From Macquaria australasica (Eukaryota > Chordata > Actinopteri > Centrarchiformes > Percichthyidae): a stretch of DNA of 64,000 bases. Every line of letters begins with the position of its first letter. Positions within the stretch are counted from its first letter, which is position 1. Below are positions 46,395-58,741 of this stretch, piece by piece. Location: positions 62,001 through 126,000 of the forward strand of contig SEMN01000569.1 in NCBI GenBank assembly GCA_005408345.1, given 5' to 3'. A program made the translations under genes and the position numbers. Below the pieces are notes generated by a model. That model was not told the origin of the DNA. It saw nothing but the letters and a program-made list of their open reading frames with translations, and made no database searches.

Positions 46395-47463
46395 TCCTTA
46401 GATCTAATTATTTAATGTTAGCCTTGTGGTGGCTAACACACTTACTGCTACTTCAACTCCTTTCAGTGCTTCAATTTTAGCTGCTACAGCAATCAACTTC
46501 TTTAACTGTAACTATCTATATTTCAATTCCTTTGTGTTACCAGTTAGTCCTATACAACTATATTTCTAAAGCTGCAAATAATCTAATCTTTAAGATATTT
46601 GGGCTCTTTAAAATGTATTCATATCATATCTCTCTGCTGAAGTGACTCTACATTTCCTTCAGAAAATGTTGCGTTTTCTAGTTCCTGCTGAGATCAAGGA
46701 TAACTTTTGCCTAGAAGACAAACAAAGCCTGTTACAAATAGTCTAAATATTTAAGATGCAGCAGACAATGCTGGAGAAATGGAGAAACAGAAGTTAGAAT
46801 GGTAGAAAAAATCAAGAGTGAGAACAAAGAATTGGGGAATATATAAAATGAGACACTAGAATATACTAAAAGAAACTGACAGAGAAGAGAAGAACAAAAG
46901 GTAAAATCATAAAATATTTCTCATATCTTCATTGAATATTATAAAATATCAGCAAGAAGCAGAGCAGTGAATGGAAAATGCAAAAAAAGTTTTCAACAGA
47001 TCAACAGAGAATTTACCAGTATTCTATACTATATATTTACATTTACTAAATACCTGGTACCATAAAAATAGAAATTTCAGTACACCGCCTTAATTCAAAG
47101 AACATCTTCATTGCTAAATTTGCTTACTATGGCATTAAATGCGGATAACGCACACATTATCTTCTGTGGAACCTCTTCATGTGACTTCATGTGCACACAT
47201 GCAACCAGAGTATTTTTCATACAGTGCCTGCTACTACAGCCCCCTGCTTGAAATATAAATGTGAATAAGCACAGGCCTTGGTCATACTTCTCACCTTGTT
47301 GAAAGGTGTGTGAGGGTGTAAGTGAGGGTGTAAGTGTGTGTGACAGCGATCTTGAATTGTCACGCTCTAAAGCTACTATTTGTACAAACAGACATAAATG
47401 AGTAAAAAACCCCATAAGAGCCAGAATCACACCTTCACCAGTGGTTTTAACAAACACACACGA
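46395..47463. other. Unannotated unique DNA
   Basis: No gene is seen. CTTCAACTCCTTTCAGTGCTT at about 46449-46469 resembles a phrase at 21384-21406 (CTTCAACTTCTTTCAGTGCTC), suggesting an old shared repeat. Confidence 0.4.
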
Positions 47464-47487
47464 ACACACACACACACACACACACAC
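47464..47487. repeat. (AC)12 microsatellite
   Basis: Short perfect AC repeat. Confidence 0.93.
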
Positions 47488-47519
47488 CCCAATAGGTATG
47501 CAATGCCATTATCACTGCA

Positions 47520-47722
47520 GCCTCAACCCCTCTCTTGCCTCTCTCTGCGCTCCTTCAACCCACTCCTCATCTCCTCTCATCCACTACTCTCAGTTTCCCA
47601 TCCCATCCTCTCCTCCCACTCTCCTCTTTTCTCTCCCCCTCCTCTTCTTCACATTGCTTTTTTATATTTTTGTTTTACTCTCAGCCTCCCTTTCTCTTTT
47701 CCCCACTCTCACTGCTGTGCCA
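47520..47722. repeat. Polypyrimidine tract
   Basis: About 200 bp of C/T-rich sequence (CTCTCCTCCCACTCTCCTC and similar). Long plus-strand frames here in all three phases (for example 47398-47751) are Ser/Leu/Pro artefacts of the composition. Confidence 0.75.
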
Positions 47723-47799
47723 TCTCTTCATACATGTTAAACAGCACATGAATAAAGCATGCCATTATTGCAGCAAATCTGTGTGTTTCCAGCTGTGTT

Positions 47800-47822
47800 T
47801 GTGTGTGTGTGTGTGTGTGTGT
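47800..47822. repeat. (TG)11 microsatellite
   Basis: Short perfect TG repeat. Confidence 0.93.
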
Positions 47823-49429
47823 ACTGTCCAGGATGCACATACTTGCACTTGGTGAAGTGCACACTCTCATCCTTATCAAATGAGATAAAAGCTAACTCAG
47901 TATGACTACAACCTCCTAATAGCAGCAGTGACCTTCATCCATGCATTAGCAGTCCTGTAAGACTAGAAGCTAGATAAGAGTCCTGTTTTCATACATGTTA
48001 ACAACCATGTGGGACCTTTACAGATGGGTGTCTTCTTATCAGTGGAATGTATGTACAGTTCTTACTGGTTGCCTGGGATATTTTCTGGAGTGTGTTGCAG
48101 GCTGTACATCCCTGCTTCAAGGTGAACTTCATTCATAGACAGAGCAGGACCTGAGATAATTTTCCCTTTCTCTATTTCTGTAGCAGTTAGCTCAGGGCTA
48201 AGTTAACTTGAGTTGGGGTGACCCTAGTTTCAAAGTTAAACTTTGCCAGCTAGGAAAAGCAGTAAGTTGAGAAGTTGTAGAGAGATACACTTCTTGAGTT
48301 TATTTGGGCGCCTGTCAGCGTCCCCAAAATGCCAAATTTCCTTCTAGTGCACTATTGGTGTTTAAAGATTTCCTGTTTTAAATTATGTATCATGCAAGTG
48401 GGATAACATTCTGCAGCATTTTCATATTAATGTTTTTGTTGTCTCTCTCTATTACTGTTGACCTTAATGAAAGTTAAATCTTGAACTCAGTGCTTCCTTG
48501 TTCCGTGAGTTATTGAATCAGATCCTCATGTTCACAAACCAGATCCCACTTTTCATTTTAATTAAATTAACATTAGTGATTTGCAACCATTTAAAGGCAC
48601 TCTGTTCTTTTAAGGCAAGATACTCTGTAGTACTCTGAAAGAAAAACGTCTCATCTTGGCAAAGCTGAAAGTATGTTCTTCCTCTTGCATTCTTTTAAAT
48701 ATATTATTCAAGAGAATTTTCATACAAAGGTATAAATTGAAGTTTTTGTCATAGTTTTGAGGAGTAAGCTTTTGGTGGCTATAGCGAAATGCAGATGTTG
48801 AATATGAGCAACTTTCCCACGTGGGCTTCTTTGGCAAAGTATGAGCAAGCACCAAAAATCATTTGTTTGTAATAATCTAAAGAAAAAGATGTTTGATTGA
48901 CAGGTGATCTCTGGGAAGTGCAGTGAACAACAACACAGCACTGACTGCTTATCAATTCATTTATTGCCAAGGCCGTCAGCATTTGGCAGTAGAACGCCAG
49001 TTTAATTAAATACACACGTGCACACACACACACCAACTATAAGCCTAAAACACATTTTGAAACCATATTAATTACATAGAGAAATCATCATTTGTTTCAG
49101 TCAATCCATTCAAACAACATACCTTGTATGAAAAACATGCATGAATGTATACACACACATCACACAGAGCCATATATCTGAGGTACACAGACTGGTTTAC
49201 AAAGAAAAAAAGAGTAGTGCCAGAGGCAAACCAACATTAAAAGGTGGTGTTCAGTCAACAGCTTACTGCAGAAATATTTATACAGACGTAATGAACCACA
49301 ACGATTAAACGAAGGTCAGGATTACCAACATGTGTGTTTGTAAGTGTGTGTCTGTGCTCGCAGTACTGTAAATGAAGCAGCCGCAGCAGTTACTCCCCCA
49401 ACTTACTTAGCATTGCCTCAGGTGCACAC

Positions 49430-49432
<3 letters not shown>
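47823..49432. other. Unannotated unique DNA
   Basis: No gene or mobile element is recognised. Overlapping minus-strand frames at 48610-49036 share the region but none has a domain. Confidence 0.4.

Positions 49433-49467
<35 letters not shown>
49433..49467. repeat. (AC)17 microsatellite
   Basis: Perfect 35-bp AC repeat, followed shortly by a pyrimidine tract. Confidence 0.97.
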
Positions 49468-49469
<2 letters not shown>

Positions 49470-49527
49470 CATTAGTAAGCAACCCACATTTTTAACAGGA
49501 ACCACCTACTCGACACCGGCAGAAAAT

Positions 49528-49684
49528 TCTCCTCTTCTCTCTGCTTCTCTCCTGTAATCCATCTTCCTTTCCTCTCCTCTGCCATCCCTTCCCCACTTCT
49601 TCTTCTTCTTTTTATCTGCCTCTCCACCCTTCTTTACTTCACCTTCTTTCTCCCATTTGCTGTCTCCTCTCCCAATTTCTTCTT
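49528..49684. repeat. Polypyrimidine tract
   Basis: C/T-rich sequence such as CTCCTCTTCTCTCTGCTTC, then TTCTTCTTCTT, ending just before AAGAGAGG. Confidence 0.65.
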
Positions 49685-49689
49685 AAGAG

Positions 49690-49845
49690 AGGAAACAAAG
49701 GAGAGCGGCAGCGATCCAGCGAATCAGAGATCATCAACAGGAGGGACCGCAATGAGCTCACGATATCCATTTAAATGTAAAATGCATTTATAATGGCATA
49801 TTCAAATTGGAATGCAATGAACTCACAGTGCAAACTTCAGGTGCA
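49690..49845. promoter_or_regulatory. Candidate conserved non-coding element
   Basis: Starts CpG-bearing (GCGGCAGCGATCCAGCGAAT) and passes into ATTTAAATGTAAAATGCATT and AATGGCATATTCAAATTGG, non-repetitive AT-core sequence typical of regulatory DNA. Not verified by alignment. Confidence 0.27.
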
Positions 49846-50786
49846 CACACTCATACAAAGCCATCAAGAACTGGTTTGTGATTACTTGGCATCCTATCAA
49901 GTTTGTATACTTACCCCCAGTGGCTGAACAATACCTTTTGTTGCATTTTAAAACAGTGTAATGACCCTTTACCTTGCTGCAACAGACTGAAAATTGTCTG
50001 AAATTGTCTCTGTGTGTGTTCTCACTGCATTGCCACTGAAACGTCAGAGCGAAGGGCTTAATGTAACAATTTACATAAAGAACCAGGGGCGTAATGATGC
50101 ATAGAAAACAAATGAACTGATGTATCGTACTGTGTGTTTAAGAGCAGTTTCTATATGCCAGTGGTCTAAGATTACCTGACAGTGAGAGGAAAAGAGTGAG
50201 GAGGTGTGTGACAAGAACACAAGACAGAAAATGTCTTTCACAGGCAGGGAAAGAGAGAGAAATGGCAGAAAGACAAATTTTAAAGGACAGTGTCTGTACT
50301 TCCCAACACCCCGGTTACATGGGATTTTCTTTGAAAATGTGAGAAAAAGAGACAGCAAGAGAAAGTCAGGGAGAGGTGGTGAGAAGCCGATAATGACTGA
50401 GACAGTCAGAAAAGTTCACAAATCCTGACTGACTGTCTCTCTGTATTTGTTCCACGTGTCAGTCATTCCAATCAGGACTGTATAGCATCCTTTCAGGGTT
50501 ACTCGCTGTCTTGTCTTACCATCTTCTCTCAACTCCAGCAGACCTTAAAACAGGTGGCGGTGCAACTGATTGACAATAAAGCAACAGTTACACATTGTTT
50601 GGAGAAAGAGAAAGTTGGAACAAGGGACGTGGACGAAAAGTAATTTTACCATAGTCATCATGTAATTATAGATGTTTTTTTGATTTATGCATCTACCTTT
50701 TTAACAGAAACCATCCCTTACTGTAAAGTTTAAAAATGATATTGTTTGAAAGGGTCGTCAACATGTACATTTGTGTGTGGCCTGAC
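49846..50786. other. Unannotated DNA
   Basis: Purine-rich around 50180-50400. No gene recognised. Confidence 0.4.
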
Positions 50787-51336
50787 CAGTGTTGGGTAGC
50801 AAAACATTTCTAAGTAATGTTATTTACAGTTAAATCAATTTTGTTGATTTATCTCTGTGTTTTCAGTGGAGAGATTCTGTGACATGTTTACTTTGCTGGA
50901 GGTGGTGGAAGGTGGCAAAAGTGGAATAATAAGCTTTCCGGTGACTCTAAGATTGTTTTATTTACATGTTTTGTCTTCTTCGCCAGCAACCTAGCCACCA
51001 GTACACGTGGAAACCAGTTAAGTTTTGTTAAGAGTTGGGAGGATGTGTGAACCCTGCAGCTTCTCTTTGAGGACCTCTGGGGTGCTGAGCGCAGTCACCA
51101 GGGCTTAGTTAGCTGTGGATTGTGTGTGGGCTTGCTGTCTGTTAAACCATAATGTATTAATCACAGATGCGGTGTATGGGTGCAGGATAATTGTTGGAAG
51201 GCACCTTTGATGGAGCTGGGCTGAGTAACAGAAAGTAATGTGACTAATTCTACTATTGAGCAATGAGTAATGTGATTGATTTTTTACAACGTGTAATGAG
51301 CAACAAGTACACTTCCAAGTAACTGTCCAAACACTG
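50787..51336. mobile_element. hAT-like non-autonomous element
   Basis: The left end starts CAGTGTTGGGTAG and the right end, read inward, starts CAGTGTTTGGACAG, an inverted terminal pair with the CAGTG start common to hAT elements. Internal GAGTAACAGAAAGTAATGTG and CTTCCAAGTAACTGTCCAA match a repeat I know to be common in fish. The flanks (GGCCTGAC and ATCCTAAA) share only half of an expected 8-bp target duplication, so the insertion is old. No transposase is encoded in its 550 bp. Confidence 0.62.
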
Positions 51337-53580
51337 ATCCTAAAACGTCTCATCTAGACTGTCACACCTCGCAAATGAAGCACAGCAAAGCATGATGCTA
51401 AGTGGCTAAGGTGGCACAGATAAGCCATGTAAATACTATTTCATTGCGTTACTGTTTATCCAGACAGGTTGACTGACAACATCCAGTAATTCCTTGCAGG
51501 GGATGGAGAGTGGTACGTGTTTGTAGTCGGTGTCAGGCCTGAGGGTTTCCAGCTGTCTTCTTGTTGGCCACTGAGCATTTCTGCTGAAGCTGCTGGGGAC
51601 TTGACTTGCTCAACTAGGGACAAGCTCTCCTTTGTAGTCATTAGACTTCCACCACCTCCAAAACTGCCTGAGAAATTCAACTCCACAACTTCACACCACT
51701 ACACATTTATCCTCACTTTATAGTGAGTATTGCTGTCAGTAGTCAGTTGGCTTGGCAGTTAAGATTGTAGTCTGCTGGCTTGGTACTAAAGGCATTAGCA
51801 TTTAAATTTAACTGCCTGGAGGTATCATAGATCAGAGTCTTGGATCTGCCTGTTTCCAAGTTTGGAAGAGACTAATTCATTCACTTTACTTTGAGAGTGA
51901 AGTGTCCAAGGCCATACGTACGTCCTACATAAGGCAGAAGTATATGGATTTATAATGTGAGTTGATGCGTCACATTATGAAAACCTGGGGACTTTTTCAG
52001 GCTGTTTTCAGACATCTAAACTGTCCAAATCGAAGGAGATTTGGGCATGCCTTCTGTGTGTACATATGGTAATTTTATGGAATAAATTAACCTTTAGATC
52101 AGAATTTATATCTCTAGAGGGGATCTTTGATCAAAGTGTTAATTTTTCAAGTGGTGGATATCATGTTTGAAACAACACTGTCTGTGTAAGGCTTACAAAG
52201 ATTTTTATACAAAATGCAGCAGCATTGAGGTAATACACATTTTTACACATTCCTGACTCGTAAAATTATATTACCCAAGAGACTGCTCTTTACTGTGATC
52301 ATGGGCAAAACGGCAATGAAGTAGGTACATGATACGAGTACTGAGCAGTCCATAATCACAGTGGAAAAAGGTCCTCAAGGGTATTGTAGTTGTTACACAA
52401 TAGTTACCAGTGTATGTGCACTGTCTGGATTTTTTTCTTCAAAGAAACACACATATATGAGACTACAAAACAGGAGAAAAGAAGAGGGATCGCTAACTAT
52501 CTCCCAAGTTACCATAAGACAAAGAAGCCCATCTTTGATCAGAGAGAATTCTTGGCTGACTTGTGAAACGTTTTAAGGGTATGTGTTGTGTTTTAGGGTG
52601 GTTTTTTGGTGAGCAAACATTGAATCACAGATAAGAGACTTGGCCTTTTGTTTCCTTACATGTTATTTTTTCATGTACATCTATGAGCCATGTAGTCTGA
52701 AAAGTATCCAGTGCATATACAGTATTGCAGTTTTCCCAGATGCAACCATTGTGTAGATGCTGCAGACGAAGATCTGTAGTTGGAGAAAAACATTGTTCAC
52801 TAAAGCATGAGGACATTAACACCCTCCTTCTGGTGCTGCTAATCTCTTGGCCACAGAACAGTGACTCCACTATTTCCTGTTCTTCACTCTTACATATTTT
52901 ATAACATTCCTAAAGCACCATACCTTACGCATGCTTTATCTCATTTGGTTTAAATAATCCAGTAATGCTGCTCTGTGCATTGACTCTTCATGTTGTGCTG
53001 TGGGGTGTTTATGGGATGCAGGAACTTTCATTCTCCAAGATTAGGCAGTAGGATGATAAACAGATTTAACAGAAGAAAATCGCAGACCTTAATGAGCTTT
53101 CTGACTACATGGCTTTGTATCAAGCTACCATTATTAGCTGTAGTTTTGGCCTTAAGTTGACCTCAGAAATGCTGGTACAGTATTTATGGTATACTATATG
53201 CATGTGTATTTATGTTTTGTGGAAGCAGCCTTAATCAAGGAAGCATTTCTAGCTATTAGTTAATATGCTAGACACAAAAAAGGTCAAGTCTTCATACATT
53301 TATTGTTTTAGTTGCCCTGGCAGACAGATTTAATTTAGGTCAAAAAGTCATACCAGCAATCAGTAGTCAGCGGTAACCATGACAATGATCTTTCCCTTAT
53401 CTTAACTACTGATCAAGGACAATGCGACCTATTCAATGATGCAGAAATGTTTCATTTTTTTCAAAGCAATAACAGTTTGGACTAATGATTCATTGGAACA
53501 ACATGTGTTAGTAGGCCTCCCCTTTTAGTTTCCTTTTAAGGTGGAATTCTGGTCTTTCATCAAGGTTCACTGAGCTGTCA
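51337..53580. other. Unannotated unique DNA
   Basis: No gene or defined mobile element. Near 52284-52370 the phrases GACTGCTC and ACTGTGATCATGG recur in rearranged inverted form (AATCACAGT, GAGCAGTC), possibly an old palindromic insertion. The 82-codon minus frame at 52625-52870 has no recognised domain. Confidence 0.35.
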
Positions 53581-56499
53581 CAGATCAGTCTCACCTCTTT
53601 GTGTCGAGCTCGTTCATTTTCACACAGAGCTACACTTAACTGCCCAAGGTAATTATGGTATACGTGGGTTTTGTTTTAAGGTGTGGAATCAAGGCTCTGT
53701 CTTGAGTTACTCCTATTGGCAGCCTGTCTCCTCGTCTGCTGAGTCAATCAATCTGGGGCCGTCTCTTTGTTAACAAGTCCTGTTTGTGTGTTCTTACAGA
53801 GAGGGAGAGACATAAAGAAGCCGTAAAGGGGGGAAAATAAAGAGAGGTGCTTTTAGGAAGAGGATGCGAGAGGTGAAAAATGAAAAGAGAAACAAGGATA
53901 TAAGGACCAAAAGCTTTTTTTATGTTTTGGCTGTCTTAACAGCAACTGGGGCTGTACACAACCAAGGTACAAACATTGTGAGAGATACATGAACAACACA
54001 GGAAGTGAGAAATACAGGAGCAAAAGACAAAGATGGAGAAACAGTAGAAGTGCTGAGCATTTGATTGTATTCAAGCCTACATGTTGGGCACTTTGTCAAA
54101 ATACTTTGTATGGTCTTCTTGTCTTCAACAAGACATGTGACGTAAGTCTTATACTACATGTGCACAGAGCCAAATCTGATCAATTGTGACATGTGACTGA
54201 CTTGAGTCGACAACTAAATCTCTTCTTCCTCCTCTTTTGGTCAGCTTATAACAAAATTGTCATTGTCGAGTTATTTAAATGTAAATGCTGCAGATTGTGG
54301 TGCAGCTTACTCCAAGTACCAGCACAACAGCCAGAGAGTTGTTTTCTCTAAGTTGTTACTCATACGGATACGTTTCCAGAGGTCATTGTTCCATTGTGTT
54401 AATCTAAAGCATACATTATGTGTTTGTTTTTGTTTAAGCCTTGAATTCTATTGTTATATTACTTTGTTAATGGGAAAGTGGGTTTATGGTTCATTTGGAA
54501 CAAAGTGGTGGGGCTTCAAAATGCAATCACATACAAGAGTATCAAAGCCAATACAGTCAATAAGACTCTGTATAAACAGACACTTAAAAGTAGATAATCA
54601 TTGAAAAGACCCTGTTTATAATGTGGTAGTAACACTGCTTAGTATGTGCAATAAAAGGCCCAGTGTGTGCATCCAAGCACACCTTGTTTTTGTAGTCATT
54701 TAGGTGCAGCATGCTATGGGCTAATACTTCACCAACATGGAATGTGTAGTAAATCAGATGGTGTGGTGATAGTCATTGTCAGTCACCTTATTTGTTTCAT
54801 AATAGGATGTATGAATGGAGGCTTTTTGAGCCTAAGGACATGTTATTTTTCTTTGGCAGGAACTGGTTTGCCCGCCCCTTGGCACACCCTTAGGGTTCAG
54901 TGGCAAAAACTAATGAGCCGTTTTATAGTTAAGTCAGAAGTAACACTGAACACCTTTTTAAAAGTCATTACTAATTTGTCTCAAGGGAAAAAAATGTACC
55001 TAAGAAAATAGAAAAAGTCAATATATTCCAGTAACATAACATAACATTTCTGGGCTTGTTCAGTTTTCAGAGAGAAAAAGTCTTCAAAACTATCCCTGCC
55101 ATGCCAGTACCCACAGCTCAACACTGTCAAATGCCTCATCTCTTTGTATCACACACTCACACATTCAAATCTGTCAAATGTCATATCACCCTCCCCTACA
55201 GACACTCACATGCATTCCTGACAGCCGTCAAACTCCTTGCAGACCCACACGTTACAGATGCATGCATAAACATACACATGTTCACAAACACAGCTGACAC
55301 TGTCAGGAGCCTCGTCATGCACACCCACACAGTCTATCTCAGTCACAAACCCACACTGACACAGACATGTGTGGAGACAGTGATTTCCAACTGTCCATGT
55401 TCCTGATGGGCTCCATTGTTAACAAGGTTGCATAATCACTTTAGACCTGGAAGCATCTACTCTTATAGACCATTAAAATACACAGAGAAGAGGATATGTA
55501 GCCCAGAGTTCACTGGATAAATGAGTCAGAAAATAATTGTGTGAAATTATATAATGGGACCTTACTCTACATTAAATCAGCAAGAACATCCATCTTTTTA
55601 GTCATGATAAAGAAGTGAAGGATAATATTTTCCTACCTTTATAAAGAGCCAATTTAATTAAAGTCATAATCGCACTAACTGAAAGTGCACCGCACCATTT
55701 TTAGCTGCTCACTAGAGAGCAAAGCTTTGGTGTCTAAATTGCAAGAAATTTGACCAAAACGTTGATGAAGCATATCTCAACGTCACATCAAAGTAATTCA
55801 TACTTTGTGATAATCCAAACAACAGTGTGGACAGAGACTGAATACCACTCTTTTCAAGCCAGAGAACAGGTCTTCCAAGTCGCTTACCTCCTTATATGTG
55901 GTACTGTTCTCATTTTTACTGAATTTCAGAGAAGCTAACAGTGCATTTTACATGCAGTCTGCATCTGGCTTTGTGAGAAGCAAGCTGATATTATACTACC
56001 CACAGTATTTAAATTTCTGTGCTTCAGGGTATGAGGAGGCAGGCTGAACATGTACTCTATGCACCAAGCTCTCAGATTTGACTCACAAAGTCATTGATAG
56101 GAAGGTGGCTACCAGTGAGTGAAACTATTGGCCTGTAGGTAAAACAGATTTGTGAATTGTGAATGTCAAGTTGTAAAACGAAACATGAGGGAATACGACG
56201 AGAAACAAAACCAATGTCTCAGGGGCCTGGATCCAGGCAGAGGTTTAACCTGGATCTAACATATTTGAAATGCCTTTTAGTTCTCTTTCAACAAACTCTG
56301 GTTGTTATCAGTGATTTTTGCGGGACAATGAGGTAGAAAAGGATTGGAATATTTAAAACTTTAATAGCCCTCAGCTTTTTTCAGTCCACAGACTTATTTA
56401 TTGATAGCATATTGGTGTTACATTCTGGGAATTACACCGGAAGGTATTTTAAACAGCATTTGTTCCCACGGCTTATGAGATATTTCATTTTACAGATTT
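53581..56499. other. Unannotated unique DNA
   Basis: No gene recognised. Consecutive plus frames of 114-116 codons at 54257, 54667 and 55056 have no domain and chance-like composition. The stretch 53590-53770 is non-repetitive and could be regulatory (for example GAGTCAATCAATCTGGGGCC). Confidence 0.35.
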
Positions 56500-56690
56500 G
56501 TTCTTCTATTACAGGTTTGTTCTTAGAGCGAGATTTGACAATGATAGATTTGATCTGTAATTTCACCCTTTTATTTTCCACTCACTGCCTGGGGTTTATG
56601 AGTAATTGGTTGGTAAATTTTATGATGCAATCAGGGATAGTTGATGCACAGACCTCATTAGTGGGAGTGACAGAGCTGATCAATATCAAG
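56500..56690. promoter_or_regulatory. Candidate conserved non-coding element
   Basis: GACAATGATAGATTTGATCT, TTTATGAGTAATTGGTTGG and TTTTATGATGCAATCAGGG occur within 150 bp of unique sequence. The 112-codon frame across it (56412-56750) shows no domain, so conserved non-coding DNA is the better guess. Confidence 0.27.
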
Positions 56691-57179
56691 AAGCATGGCT
56701 CGCAACTGTGCAATTTAAAACAAGTGTGCTCCAAACTGCAACTGCTGTGAGGTCGTCTGCAAGAAAGCCCCCAAGACACAGTAAGCAAGTGCTAAATTAC
56801 TTTACACTAAACTCTCAGAATAAAGTGTCCTAAATCAGAGGGATAACCTAACTCTTTTGGTTATTTTTTCAACTTTTTATCTTAGGACAAAGACACTGAG
56901 CACATAAAACAACACACACCACATTTTAGGTTCATTACAGGTACTTGCGCTATGTGGAGACACTGCAAAAAATGTCCCACAACCCATCTTGGCTCTTGAT
57001 TCATAGTTTTAGAAAACTGCTGTCATAAGCCATTTGATAAAAGTTACTTCATCACTGCTGTCAGGTCATTTTAGTGGGTGGTAAAGTCCTCAGTTGTTGG
57101 GCATTTGACATTTTGAGGGAGAAACACTTCTGCTGTTGACCTTAATGTGAAATCATTAGCCAGAATGAGACAGCCATTT
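56691..57179. other. Unannotated unique DNA
   Basis: Nothing recognised. Confidence 0.4.
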
Positions 57180-57390
57180 TCTTCTCTGTTCTTCTGCAGT
57201 CTTTTTCTATTTTATCCTTTCATCTTCTCACTTTTGCTCTTTCACTCATCTTTTCATCTCGTCTCCATGGCTCTTTTCTCACCTTCTATCTACCTTCTAT
57301 CCCATTTCTCACTTGTATTTCCTTTCCCCCCTCTCATTATTTTGTCTTTTTTCCCACTTCCTCTCATGTGCCCTTTGCTCTGTTGTCTTA
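57180..57390. repeat. Pyrimidine-rich tract
   Basis: About 200 bp of T/C-rich sequence. Its Phe/Leu/Ser frames are artefacts. It ends in TTTTGGGTTAG, which could act as a splice acceptor for the segment that follows. Confidence 0.55.
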
Positions 57391-57399
57391 ATGTTTTGG

Positions 57400-57625
57400 G
57401 TTAGTGCTGAGAAAAGGAGAAAGGACAAGAATTTTGGCCTGGATTCCTTTGGTTCAGTGCCATACAAGGAGAATGCTCAGACTGGCAGTCTGTGGTGTCG
57501 TGCCAGGAGAAGTGATGAAGGAGGGGTCAGACAGCTTTATAATAGCCGGCGCTTTCGAATTAAACAAATTTATAGCTCCAGTGAATGCTCTGATGTGGGT
57601 GATTAACAATGAGAAGGATTCCTAG
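57400..57625 (+). other. Unique segment open in two frames
   Basis: Two plus-strand frames are open here. One continues to 57606 and contains KRRKDKNFGLDSFGSVPYK, then a basic NSRRFRIKQIYSSS. The other runs to 57625. The DNA itself is non-repetitive (CTTTATAATAGCCGGCGCTT, AATTAAACAAATTTATAGC). With a pyrimidine tract and AG in front it could be an exon; without homology a conserved non-coding element is at least as likely. Confidence 0.27.
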
Positions 57626-58379
57626 CAGTCTAGAAATTAAGTGTTATGGTGGATATAAGTGTTTCTGAACCATGTCAAATACCTGATCAGCAGTGAGAGA
57701 AAACACGTTTTTTGTAAATTGCCTTGCTGATAACTCATCACATTAATTTCATGCTTTTAATGTCAGGCCACTGACTGGCATTTCTTCTGAAGTCAATCCA
57801 GGTGCTCTGTTAGCCAACACCATATGAATGCCATACACAGCACCAGCAGTTATGTGCTGTTTATATACATGTAGGCTACATGCACATGCAGCATGTTGTC
57901 GTACCTTGGATGTATTTAATATGTTATTGGTAATTGCTTTGTCAGAAAATCTTCAGTTGGTCAGAAAGTACATGATATGTAGGAACACATTAAATGTACA
58001 AAACACCAATACATCAACATTTTAAATGTCAAATATTATACACTTCTAATTTGTTCACAGTCAATTAACTGATGTTTATTTTGCAGTTGTTGAACTGAAT
58101 CATACTACATTTAAGGCAAAAAGTGATTTTTAGGGGCTAGTGAAGCTCATTATGATGTTGAAACCCATCTTTTCCCCACATTTTTTTCTCCAGAGATGTC
58201 CAAAATCTGAAAAACAGGCCATCGGAAATGATTGAGAACACAGCATTAAAGCAAATTTTGCCACAAACACATTGTGAGCCATTTGAGTGCCAACACTCAA
58301 ACACTTTACCTGACTAATAATGACCTTCAGGTAAGAATGTCTCTCCTACATGGGCGTAAAGCAGTTTATCTGAGCTCTG
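57626..58379. other. Unannotated unique DNA
   Basis: No gene or mobile element recognised. Confidence 0.4.
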
Positions 58380-58690
58380 AGCATTAACTCTTGAAATTTC
58401 AGTCAAGGCTTAAAGCTAGCAACCCCCCTTTCCCGCTCTTTTCTAACCCCTTGAATTCTTATTCTCAGCTGGACTCTGAACATTAAGCACAATCTCTTCT
58501 TCCTCTTCTTCAATTAACCAAACCTTATTCCGGGGCAACAGCAATTGTGTGTCCATTAATTGCAGAGTTGAACTAATCATTATGAAAGAAAAACAAATGC
58601 TCCATTATACTTCCCTGGTGCTGGGTAATTTTAATCAGCTCACATAAAAGAATAATATCTTGGTGGAGTTGGATAATGAATAAATGAGGA
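58380..58690. promoter_or_regulatory. Candidate conserved non-coding element
   Basis: A 300-bp non-repetitive run with dense homeodomain-type cores: TGTGTCCATTAATTGCAGAG, GAACTAATCATTATGAAAG, GGTAATTTTAATCAGCTC and CTTCAATTAACC. It has no open frame and no transposon hallmark. Of the candidate regulatory segments in the window it has the most typical texture. Confidence 0.35.
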
Positions 58691-58709
58691 TTTTTTTTTT
58701 TATCTCTTA

Positions 58710-58710
<1 letters not shown>

Positions 58711-58739
<29 letters not shown>
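58711..58739. repeat. (TG)14 microsatellite
   Basis: Perfect 29-bp TG repeat with scattered TGTG runs for another 140 bp. Confidence 0.96.

Positions 58740-58741
<2 letters not shown>

Noticed and set aside
47398..47855. Three overlapping plus-strand frames of 99-117 codons
   Set aside because: All are produced by a polypyrimidine tract and contain only Ser, Leu, Pro and Phe runs.
54257..55406. Three consecutive plus-strand frames of 114-116 codons
   Set aside because: They are in different phases without convincing splice joints, none has a domain, and the last is rich in Thr-His from CACA sequence.
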